Part shown: positions 48,162-55,447 of the stretch, piece after piece | How positions within the stretch are numbered: position 1 is the first letter of the stretch | Layout of the letters: each line of letters begins with the position of its first letter | Assembly (NCBI RefSeq): GCF_008763945.1 | Contig: NZ_VTQH01000002.1 | Span: 364,578-428,577 of the forward strand | Source: Microbacterium testaceum StLB037 | GTDB taxonomy: Bacteria > Actinomycetota > Actinomycetes > Actinomycetales > Microbacteriaceae | Length of the DNA stretch: 64,000 nucleotides | Direction: 5' to 3' | Program-made: the position numbers and the translations under genes | The notes under the pieces: generated by a model | The model's input: the letters and a program-made list of their open reading frames with translations, nothing else | Database searches by the model: none | What the model was told of the DNA's origin: nothing

Positions 48162-49387
48162 GCCTCCGCCGCGACCACCGCGCCTCCCCCGACGCCGCCC
48201 CGCCCCGCTCGGCCTGGTCCCGCGCCCGCTCGATCGCCACGACCGTCCTCCTCGTCGCGGTGTCGGCGTTCGCGTTCGTGACGGTCGTGCTCCCCCTGCT
48301 CCTCGGCGGGCAGACCTACTCCGTCCTCACCGGCAGCATGCAGCCCGGCATGCCCCCGGGCACGATGATCGCGGTTCGGCCCACCCCGATCGAGGAGGTC
48401 CGCATCGGCGACGTCGTCACCTTCCAGATGCGTTCCGGCGAACCCGCGGTGGCCACCCACCGCGTCGTGGGGACGACCAGCAGCACGGGCGGCGGCCGCC
48501 TCCTGATCACCCGCGGCGACGCGAACGATGTCGACGACCCCCCGGTGCAGAGCGAACAGCTCCGCGGTGTGGTGGTGCTGGCCGTCCCCTTCCTGGGCTA
48601 CCCCGCGATGCTCTTCGGCGGCGAGGAACGCGGGGCGGTCGTCGCGGCGATCGGTGTGGTGGTCGTCGGCTACGGGCTCGGACTCCTCGCGATCGACGCC
48701 ATCCGCACGCAGCGGCGGCGGGCCAGGGAGCGACGGGTGCCGACGGTGTTCCTGGCCGCCTCCTTCGTCGCCGCGACGGCGATCGCGACGGCCTCGCTCC
48801 CGGTCGAGGCGCACGCGGACACCGGGGCGGCTTCCCTCGAGCGGCTCCTGGTGAGCGGCGACGGCGCGCGCTTCGTCGCCGACGGATCCGTCTCGCTCTT
48901 CCCTCGCACGAGTCCGTACGTGCCCGGCGCGACCACTCCATCGACGCTGTGGGTGCGCAACGCCAGCGGCGACCCCGCTCGGGCCGGGCTGCGTCTGGAC
49001 AGCGTGCCGACGACGGACGACGACCGTGCCTTCGCCGCGGCTCTGCACCTGGTCGTCGGCGACGCGGTCATCCCCAGCGGAGGTCAGTGGGTGAGCGGTG
49101 TGATCCCGCCGGGCGAAACCGTGCGCCTCGATGTCGCCCTGCGGATGGACCCCGCCGCCGGCAACGAGACCCGCCTCGCCGAGGCGGTTCTCACCCCCAC
49201 CGTGCGTCTCACCGAGTCGGTTCCCGACCCATCCGCTGACGACAACGCGCACCCGTCGGCACAGGAGGGCGGCACGCTGCCCTGGACGGGACTGCGCTCC
49301 ACGCCGTTCGGGGGCGTCGTGGTCGCGGCGGCGATCCTTGCGACCCTGGGCTTGGCCTTACGCGCCCGGGCCGACGAACGTAGGTGA
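48149..49387 (+). CDS. SipW/ER-type signal peptidase I fused to an extracellular domain with LPWTG wall anchor
   Basis: This 412-residue protein has TM1 near 29-52, then the peptidase domain: catalytic S63 in LTGSMQPGM, H104 in ATHRVVG replacing the usual Lys (the ER/SipW Ser-His type), and D124 in RGDAND. TM2 lies near 163-185. Then comes a second hydrophobic stretch ending LPVEAHA (about 220), like a signal peptide with an A-x-A site. An extracellular beta-rich domain (about 222-370, with YVPGATTPSTLWVRNASG) follows. LPWTG at 377-381, a helix and RADERR form a complete sortase signal. The start overlaps the previous gene by 13 bases. Peptidase, substrate-like domain and wall anchor in one chain is unusual. 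Confidence 0.87.
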   Translation: MPELSLRRDHRASPDAAPPRSAWSRARSIATTVLLVAVSAFAFVTVVLPLLLGGQTYSVLTGSMQPGMPPGTMIAVRPTPIEEVRIGDVVTFQMRSGEPAVATHRVVGTTSSTGGGRLLITRGDANDVDDPPVQSEQLRGVVVLAVPFLGYPAMLFGGEERGAVVAAIGVVVVGYGLGLLAIDAIRTQRRRARERRVPTVFLAASFVAATAIATASLPVEAHADTGAASLERLLVSGDGARFVADGSVSLFPRTSPYVPGATTPSTLWVRNASGDPARAGLRLDSVPTTDDDRAFAAALHLVVGDAVIPSGGQWVSGVIPPGETVRLDVALRMDPAAGNETRLAEAVLTPTVRLTESVPDPSADDNAHPSAQEGGTLPWTGLRSTPFGGVVVAAAILATLGLALRARADERR

Positions 49388-49498
49388 GGATTGCCTATTC
49401 ACCAGGTATTTAGCCGAGCCTCATCTTGCTTGCGGAATGCTCCCACGTGAGTAGCGTTGCATCCATCAAGACTTCGAACGTCGCCTAAGGAGCAGAAG

Positions 49499-49984
49499 AT
49501 GAGCACCGTTCAGACCCCCGCCGCCACCACCGTCGACCCGACCATGGCCGCCGGCACCGCCCAGTTCCTCTCCCCCGTCGTGATCGGCCTCGAGGCCCTC
49601 GTCGTCAACGGCAAGCAGGCCCACTGGCACGTTCGCGGCTCCAACTTCATCGGTGTGCACGAGCTGCTCGACACCGTCGTCGCCCACGCGCAGGACTGGG
49701 CCGACCTCGCCGCCGAGCGCATCGTCGCCCTGGGGCTGCCCATCGACTCGCGCCTGTCGACGGTGGCCGCCAAAGCGAAGGCCACCGAGGTGCCCGCCGG
49801 CTTCGCGCAGTCCGACGTCGTCATCCGCGCCGTGATCGCCGACATCGACGCCGTGCTCGTCGACATCGAGGCCGCCATCGAGGGCCTCGACGAGATCGAC
49901 ATGTCGAGCCAGGACGTCGCGATCGAGATCAAGCGCGGCCTCGACAAGGACCGCTGGTTCCTCTTCGCGCACCTCGCCGCGTAA
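49499..49984 (+). CDS. dps: Dps family DNA-binding/iron-storage ferritin-like protein
   Basis: This 161-residue protein has the ferroxidase site of Dps at subunit interfaces: H in KQAHWHVRGSNFIGVHELLD, and D/E in HAQDWADLAAERIVALG. It forms 12-mers that oxidise Fe2+ with peroxide and protect DNA. It starts at ATG 49499, with AAGGAG 6 bases upstream. Its own terminator follows. The N-terminal tail is short (about 20 residues) and has no Lys run, so DNA binding may be weak. Confidence 0.94.
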   Translation: MSTVQTPAATTVDPTMAAGTAQFLSPVVIGLEALVVNGKQAHWHVRGSNFIGVHELLDTVVAHAQDWADLAAERIVALGLPIDSRLSTVAAKAKATEVPAGFAQSDVVIRAVIADIDAVLVDIEAAIEGLDEIDMSSQDVAIEIKRGLDKDRWFLFAHLAA

Positions 49985-49998
49985 GACGTTCACTCACG

Positions 49999-50026
49999 AG
50001 GGGGCGGTGCTTCGGCGCCGCCCCCT
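49999..50026 (+). terminator. Intrinsic terminator after dps
   Basis: AGGGGGCGGTGC, TTCG and GCGCCGCCCCCT form a 12-pair stem with a tetraloop, 14 bases past the stop, followed by CCGTCGTGT. Confidence 0.85.
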
Positions 50027-50110
50027 CCGTCGTGTCCGGGACGTCGATCTGTCGCGTCGCGCGCTCCGTTTCACGCTCCCCCGCCCCGCCGCTGCGCGCG
50101 CGTGCACAGC

Positions 50111-50272
50111 CCGCGCGAGGGGTCAGTTTCGGTCGCCGGGAGCCGCTCCAGGCGACAACTTTCGACCCCTCACGCGGAATGGGCCCGGAGCACGCGTTCC
50201 GCAGTGCGCGTGAGGGGTCAATTGCTGTCGCCGAGAGCCGCTCCAGGCGACAGTTTTCGACCCCTCACGCGG
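50111..50272. repeat. Family B palindromic repeat, copies 2 and 3
   Basis: Copy 2 has arms 50111-50137 and 50151-50177; copy 3 has arms 50206-50232 and 50246-50272, 95 bases apart. Arms carry GCGYGAGGGGTCA at the outside and TGTCGCC or GGTCGCC inside, mirrored by GGCGACA and CGACCCCTCACGCGG. Loops hold GAGCCGCTCC, itself a palindrome. They lie between dps and the convergent amidohydrolase gene. I see no gene in 49985-50321. Confidence 0.87.
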
Positions 50273-50321
50273 AAAGGGCCCGGAAACGCGTCCGCAGCGC
50301 GCGGAGAAGAACTACCGCGCG

Positions 50322-51815
50322 TCAGGCGCCGTGCGTCACGCGACCCGCGAGCAGGGTCGTCCGCACGGGCATGGAGCGCAGGCCGCGTTCGTCCGCCGTC
50401 AGCGGGTCGGCGCCGACGATGATGAGATCGGCCACCGCACCGGGTGAAATCTCCGCGGCCGCGGTCGAGCCGCCGGCGGTGGATGCCGCGATGGCGGTGT
50501 CGATGTCGACCCGCTGGTGCGGCTGCCAGGCGTCCCGGCCATCGCGCGTGCGGAAGACCGCCGACGCCATCGCGGCCCAGGGATCGAGGGGCGCCACCGG
50601 CGCGTCGGAACCGAACCGCAGGTTGGCCCCGCTGTCGGCCAGGGCCCGCAGGGGGTAGGGCTGGGCGGATTGCTCGGCCCAGATGGCATCCGTCATGTCC
50701 CGATCATCGAGCGCGTGCTCGGGCTGCACGCTCGCGGCAACGCCCAGACGGGCGAACCGGGGAATGTCGGCGTGCGCGACGAGCTGGGCGTGCTCGATCG
50801 TGCCCACCGCGCCCGTGAGGGCGTACGCGTCGAGGGCGTGGGCGTTGGCAACGTCGCCGATCGCGTGGATCGCGCACTCGATTCCCGCGGCTGTGGCGCG
50901 CGTCATCATGTCGACGAGCTCGTCGGGCGGCACGGTGAGCAGGCCGTGGTTGCCGACGTCTCCCGGGTAGTGGTGAGCGCACGCGGCCGTGCGGGTGCCG
51001 AGCGAGCCGTCGGTGATGGCCTTCAGTGGCCCCACGCGCACGAGGCCGTTCGTCGATCCGCGCACGGGGTCGCCGGTGCGCAGCCCCTCGGCGATGGCGC
51101 GGTCGAGATCCTGCGGGTAGGTCCCGTACGACACCCGCAGGGCGTCGAATCCCCGCGCGGCGCGCCGTTGCCAGGGCTCGTCGTTCCACGTCATGTCGAG
51201 GTCGACGAGGCCGACCAGCCCCCGCGCAGCGGCGGCGTTCGCCATCCGCTCGACCGCGGCATCCGCCACCTCCGGGGCGACAGCGTTGAGTCGCCGCGAG
51301 ATCTCGAACGCGTCCTCTTCGACGAGCATCCCGGATGCCGCGGGCTCGAAGCCCTCACGACGGAAGGCCGCCGTGTTCATCCAGACGCTGTGCACGTCGG
51401 CGTTGATCAGGTACGTCGGGACGCCGCCGGTGGTGGCATCCAGCAGGTCGAGGCTGGGGGTGTCGGGCCAGAGCCCGTCGCGGAATCCGGACCCGACGCG
51501 GCGTCCGTCGGTCTCGGGAGCGAGCGCCATGATGTCGGCCGCATCGTGTGCGCTGGCGACCTCGCCGAGGGGGACGCGGTCAGCGGCCAGGGCCCACTGC
51601 AGCACGTGCACGTGGTGGTCCCAGAGCCCCGGGAGCAGCCAGCCGCCCTCCCCGTCGACGACGAATCCCCGCGGGCGCAGGTTGCCGGTCGGCGCGATGT
51701 CGGCGATCAAGCCATCGGCGATGACGATGTCGACGGGCTCGGTGGTCGGAAGGAACTCCCGACCGGGCCCGGCCACGCGGACGGCGCGGAGGAACCCCGC
51801 CTCTTCGCCGATCAC
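50322..51815 (-). CDS. Amidohydrolase family protein (YtcJ-like, amidohydrolase_3)
   Basis: The protein has 497 residues. The metal-site HxH is in LWDHHVHV near residue 65. Others are the His in CAIHAIGDVANAH, the His in GTIEHAQLV, and the Asp in LRFGSDAPVAPLDP. The last third has the DIDTAIAASTAGGSTAAAEISPGAVADLIIV pattern seen in YtcJ-type enzymes. It hydrolyses an amide or similar bond of an unknown substrate. The GTG start at 51815 overlaps the stop of the PaiB-like gene (GTGA), so the two form an operon. Confidence 0.9.
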   Translation of the reverse strand: MIGEEAGFLRAVRVAGPGREFLPTTEPVDIVIADGLIADIAPTGNLRPRGFVVDGEGGWLLPGLWDHHVHVLQWALAADRVPLGEVASAHDAADIMALAPETDGRRVGSGFRDGLWPDTPSLDLLDATTGGVPTYLINADVHSVWMNTAAFRREGFEPAASGMLVEEDAFEISRRLNAVAPEVADAAVERMANAAAARGLVGLVDLDMTWNDEPWQRRAARGFDALRVSYGTYPQDLDRAIAEGLRTGDPVRGSTNGLVRVGPLKAITDGSLGTRTAACAHHYPGDVGNHGLLTVPPDELVDMMTRATAAGIECAIHAIGDVANAHALDAYALTGAVGTIEHAQLVAHADIPRFARLGVAASVQPEHALDDRDMTDAIWAEQSAQPYPLRALADSGANLRFGSDAPVAPLDPWAAMASAVFRTRDGRDAWQPHQRVDIDTAIAASTAGGSTAAAEISPGAVADLIIVGADPLTADERGLRSMPVRTTLLAGRVTHGA

Positions 51816-52438
51816 GGCCGCACCCGCGCGTCGGCGGCGCGACGCATCTCGGAGGCGAGCTCGTGACGCCCTTCGGCGCTGAGACCGTCGATGATCGTCT
51901 CGACCACCTCGGGCGACCGGTTCTGGCTGAGCTTGCGCTTCGCGGTCACGTGCGTCGGGGTGAGGCGGAAGCCCACCGTCCCCCGTTCGAGGCGCTCGAC
52001 GAAGGCCGCGTCGTTCGGCAGCGTGTAGAGCCCCCGGGCGTCGTCTGCGCCCCCCTCGAAGCGGTCGACCAGACGATCGAGCACGCGCAGATTCTCCTCG
52101 GGAGAGAGAAGTTCCGGGATGCCACGCAGGTGCGCCGACACGAAGTTCCACGTCGGCACGGCCGGCACGTCGCCGTACCAGCGCGGAGTGATGTACCCGT
52201 GCGGGCCCTGCACGACGACGAGCAACTCGCCCTCGCCGAGGCCGAGGATGGCGTCATCGGGCTTGCCGACGTGACCCACGATGGTGAGGTCGTCGCGCTC
52301 GTCGTCGAGCATGACGGCGTAGTGCGAGGCGACGAGACCGTCGTCGCCGTGACTGATGAGGGTGACCCACGGATTGAGGTCGATGAGACGGCGGATCTCA
52401 CCGACGTCGGTCATCGCGAAGCTCGGGTTCTGACGCAC
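51812..52438 (-). CDS. FMN-binding negative transcriptional regulator, PaiB family
   Basis: This 208-residue protein reads MRQNPSFAMTDVGEIRRLIDLNPWVTLISHGDDGLVASHYAVML from GTG 52438, and later HGYITPRWYGDVPAVPTWNFVSAHLRG, both PaiB signatures. It has a split-barrel FMN-binding fold. In Bacillus PaiB represses sporulation and protease genes, but in actinobacteria it may be an oxidoreductase-like protein. It is coupled to an amidohydrolase. Confidence 0.92.
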   Translation of the reverse strand: MRQNPSFAMTDVGEIRRLIDLNPWVTLISHGDDGLVASHYAVMLDDERDDLTIVGHVGKPDDAILGLGEGELLVVVQGPHGYITPRWYGDVPAVPTWNFVSAHLRGIPELLSPEENLRVLDRLVDRFEGGADDARGLYTLPNDAAFVERLERGTVGFRLTPTHVTAKRKLSQNRSPEVVETIIDGLSAEGRHELASEMRRAADARVRP

Positions 52439-52458
52439 CGGATCAGCCTAGAACGCGC

Positions 52459-52493
52459 GGCGAGGCGCCTTCGACAGGTGAAGCCGCCTCGCC
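52459..52493 (-). terminator. Terminator-like hairpin after the Nei-like gene
   Basis: GGCGAGGC (52459-52466) and GCCTCGCC (52486-52493) form a perfect 8-pair stem around a 19-base loop, 15 bases past the glycosylase stop, upstream of the PaiB-like gene. Confidence 0.55.
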
Positions 52494-52508
52494 ACCGATC
52501 CCCCGTGT

Positions 52509-53501
52509 TCACGCCTGGCAGCGCGGGCACCAGTAGAGCTTGCGCCCCGCGGCCTCTTCCATCAGCACGGTCGTCCCGCACACCCGGCACGGCAGACCCG
52601 CGCGGTGATAGACCCAGTGGCGGTCGTCGCGGTGGGCCATCGCCCGCCGGTAGGCCTCGGGATCGAGGTCGTCCATGGTCATCATCTGACCCGTCTCGAC
52701 GCCGATCGGCAGCAACCGAGCCCAGTCGCGCCAGATCTCACGCACGACCTCTTCCGGCACCTCGCGACCGGGCGTGTGCGGGTTCTGCCGCGCGCGGAAG
52801 AGCAGCTCGGCGCGGTAGACGTTGCCGATCCCGCTCACGACGGATTGGTCCATGAGTAGCAGACCGATGGCGGTGGGCTTCTTGCGCACGGTCGCCGTGA
52901 ACTGCTCCTCGCCCTCGGCGAGATCGTCCACGAGTGGGTCGGGGCCGAGCTTGGCGATCGTCGCCGCCACCTCGTCGGGTGTCTGCAGCACGCACGCGGT
53001 CGGTCCGCGCAGGTCGGCGCAGGTCGTCTCGGTCAGCAGGCGCAGGCGCACCGCGCCGACGACGGGCGGGGGCCACTCGGTCTGCTCTTCGAGCCCGGTG
53101 GTCTGTTCCGACATGCGGACGCGGGTGCGCCGCGGGGCGCCGATCGAGGTCAGGGAGTTCTCGCCGGCGGAATCGAGGATGGGCTCGTCGTCGAGCACGG
53201 TGCCGCGCTGGTTGGTCTGCCCCATGCGCCCGTTGGCCGAGGCGATCGTGGCATCGACCACCACCTCGCCCGAGAAGTCCCACGCCCCGTACATGCCGAG
53301 GTGCACGCGCAGCCACACGTCGCCGTCGAAGCGCAGGAACATCTGCTTCGCGACGGCCCGCACCTCGGTCGCCTCGCGGCCGTCGAGAACGGCGGCCCCC
53401 TCGACGAAACGTCCCTGAGGACTGGATGCCGACACCGTGCGGCCGACGATGTTCCGCTCGAACTGCCGGGCGATGCGATGGACGGAATGCCCTTCGGGCA
53501 T
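52509..53501 (-). CDS. Fpg/Nei family DNA glycosylase (Nei2-like)
   Basis: This 330-residue base excision repair enzyme begins MPEGHSVHRIARQF; Pro2 and Glu3 are the catalytic residues of Fpg/Nei. Inside, SVVSGIGNVYRAELLFRARQNPHTPG is the H2TH motif. The end has the zinc finger CRVCG...CPRCQ. A 35-residue insert (about 120-155, GAPRRTRVRMSEQTTGLEEQTEWPPP) is not in E. coli Nei. It removes oxidised pyrimidines. Its start shares one base with the RpiB stop (TGATG). Confidence 0.93.
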   Translation of the reverse strand: MPEGHSVHRIARQFERNIVGRTVSASSPQGRFVEGAAVLDGREATEVRAVAKQMFLRFDGDVWLRVHLGMYGAWDFSGEVVVDATIASANGRMGQTNQRGTVLDDEPILDSAGENSLTSIGAPRRTRVRMSEQTTGLEEQTEWPPPVVGAVRLRLLTETTCADLRGPTACVLQTPDEVAATIAKLGPDPLVDDLAEGEEQFTATVRKKPTAIGLLLMDQSVVSGIGNVYRAELLFRARQNPHTPGREVPEEVVREIWRDWARLLPIGVETGQMMTMDDLDPEAYRRAMAHRDDRHWVYHRAGLPCRVCGTTVLMEEAAGRKLYWCPRCQA

Positions 53502-54043
53502 CAGCCTGCCTCGGGGTCGAACGAGTCGCTGGCGTCGGTCATCGTGTTCGGCTTCTGGCCCGCGCGCGGGTCGGGCAGCAGCACGCCGTCCTGCTCGTAC
53601 GCGGCGAGCTGTCCGATGCGGCGCGCGTGACGCTCTTCGCCCGAGAACGGGGTGGCGATGAAGCGGTCGATGAACGACGCTGCTTCGTCGAAGGTGTGCT
53701 GACGCGCACCGATCGAGATGACGTTGGCGTCGTTGTGCTCGCGAGCGAGCTCGGCCGTGGAGGTGTTCCACACGAGCGCGGCGCGCACCCCGAGGACCTT
53801 GTTCGCGGCGATCTGCTCGCCGTTGCCCGACCCGCCGAAGACGACTCCGAGGGCCTCGACGCCCGCGGCCTGGTCGCGGACGACGGCCTGGGCCGCGCGG
53901 ATGCAGAACGCGGGGTAGTCGTCGAGGGCGTCGTACTCGATGGGACCGTGGTCGATGACCTCGTGGCCCTGCGAGGCGAGGTGGTGCTGGATCTGGGTGG
54001 AGAACTCGAGACCGGCGTGATCGGTGCCGATGTGGATGCGCAT
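53501..54043 (-). CDS. rpiB: Ribose-5-phosphate isomerase B
   Basis: This 180-residue enzyme interconverts ribose 5-phosphate and ribulose 5-phosphate. MRIHIGTDHAGLE and ALGVVFGGSGNGEQIAANK are the family motifs. The second has Glu (GNGEQ) in place of the catalytic Cys of E. coli RpiB, as in the mycobacterial form that uses a Glu base. A C-terminal extension of about 25 residues is disordered. It is co-translated with the Nei-like glycosylase. Confidence 0.93.
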   Translation of the reverse strand: MRIHIGTDHAGLEFSTQIQHHLASQGHEVIDHGPIEYDALDDYPAFCIRAAQAVVRDQAAGVEALGVVFGGSGNGEQIAANKVLGVRAALVWNTSTAELAREHNDANVISIGARQHTFDEAASFIDRFIATPFSGEERHARRIGQLAAYEQDGVLLPDPRAGQKPNTMTDASDSFDPEAG

Positions 54044-54088
54044 GTCGTCAGTCTATTGAGAGCGTCCGACATCGCGGGCGGACATGAC

Positions 54089-54124
54089 GACGCCGCCCGC
54101 TCCGGGAAGGGAACGGGCGGCGTC
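54089..54124 (-). terminator. Intrinsic terminator after the ferrochelatase gene
   Basis: GACGCCGCCCG (54089-54099) and CGGGCGGCGTC (54114-54124) form a perfect 11-pair stem, 8 bases past the stop of the ferrochelatase gene, separating it from rpiB. Confidence 0.8.
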
Positions 54125-54132
54125 GGATGGTG

Positions 54133-55320
54133 TCAGGGGCGCAGGCCCGCGGCGACCGGCTTGAAGCCGGCGCGGATGTTCTCGCAGCACCCGGGTCGGC
54201 AGACGTCGTACCAGGGGCCCAGGTCGGTGAGGTGCGGGCGCTCCGCTTTCGGGGTGCCCTTCAAGCGCTCCTCGACCAGGTCGATCAGCCCCGACACGTA
54301 CGCGGGGTCGATGCCCGGGGTCGGGGTGCGCACCGCGCGGATGCCGGCCTCTTCGGCGGCCTCCATGGCCTCGGTGTCGAGGTCCCAGAGCACCTCCATG
54401 TGGTCGCTGACGAAGCCGAGGGGAACGATCACGACGGCCTCGGCGCCGCGCCCCGGAAGCTCCGCGATCACGTCGTTGACGTCGGGCTCGAGCCAGGGCT
54501 GGGTGGGCGGGCCGGAGCGCGACTGGTAGACGAGTTCCCACTCGACATCGGCAACGGCAGCGGCGACCTCGGCCATGACGAAGGCCGCGACGGCCTTGTG
54601 CTGGGCTTCGTAGGCCCCGCCCTCACCGAAGTCGACGTCGCGGGGGCCGGAACGCTGGGCGTCGGCGGTCGGGATGGAGTGCGTGGAGAAGAGCACGCGG
54701 ATCTTCTCGGGCGCGATCCCGTCGGCGACGTAGGCCGAAACGGCATCCGTCACTCCGCGGACGAACGTCGTCACGAAGCCGGGGTGGTCGAAGAACTGGC
54801 GGACCTTGTCGATGGTCACGGTCTCGCCGAGACCGGTCGCCTCGAGCACGCGCGCGTAGTCCTCGCGGTACTGGCGGCAGCTCGAGAACGAGCTGTAGGC
54901 GCTGGTCGCGATCGCCAGAAGGGTGGTGTCTCCGGCTTCGGCCGCCTCGGTCACGGCCTCTTCGAGGTAGGGCGACCAGTTGCGATTGCCCCAGTAGACC
55001 GGCAAGCCCAGTCCGCGCTTGGCGATCTCGGCCTCGAGCGCCGCCTTGAGTTCGCGGTTGTGCTGGTTGATCGGGCTCACCCCGCCGAAGTGGCGGTAGT
55101 GGTGGGCGACCTCTTCGAGGCGCTCGTCGGGGATGCCGCGCCCGCGCGTGACATTGCGCAGGAACGGAATGACGTCGTCCTGCCCCTCGGGCCCGCCGAA
55201 ACCGGCGAGGAGGATGCCGTCGTACGCCACCGGCGTCTCGACCCATTTGGGCCCGGACGCCGCGGCGGGCGACGCGTAGAGGACGGTCTCAGGGCTGGTG
55301 TCCGTGTCGGTCGTGCTCAC
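54133..55320 (-). CDS. hemH: Ferrochelatase, actinobacterial coproporphyrin type (CpfC/HemH)
   Basis: This 395-residue enzyme inserts Fe2+ into the porphyrin. It has LLAGFGGPEGQDDVIPFLRNVTRG near the N-terminus, VLFSTHSIPTADA with the catalytic His, and SDHMEVLWDLD with the conserved Glu. CRPGCCENIR near the end supplies cysteines for a [2Fe-2S] cluster, as in other actinobacteria. In this phylum the substrate is normally coproporphyrin III. I chose GTG 55320 (MSTTDTDTS). It is divergent from pepN. Confidence 0.94.
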   Translation of the reverse strand: MSTTDTDTSPETVLYASPAAASGPKWVETPVAYDGILLAGFGGPEGQDDVIPFLRNVTRGRGIPDERLEEVAHHYRHFGGVSPINQHNRELKAALEAEIAKRGLGLPVYWGNRNWSPYLEEAVTEAAEAGDTTLLAIATSAYSSFSSCRQYREDYARVLEATGLGETVTIDKVRQFFDHPGFVTTFVRGVTDAVSAYVADGIAPEKIRVLFSTHSIPTADAQRSGPRDVDFGEGGAYEAQHKAVAAFVMAEVAAAVADVEWELVYQSRSGPPTQPWLEPDVNDVIAELPGRGAEAVVIVPLGFVSDHMEVLWDLDTEAMEAAEEAGIRAVRTPTPGIDPAYVSGLIDLVEERLKGTPKAERPHLTDLGPWYDVCRPGCCENIRAGFKPVAAGLRP

Positions 55321-55447
55321 GATCACATCTTCCCACCTGCGCACGAGGCCCGGACCCGGGATATCTCGCTACTAGGCTTATACGGTTGTCAGCGACGTCA
55401 ACCGCGTCACCCGCGACAATTCCACCCAGATCCCCGGGAGTACGCCA

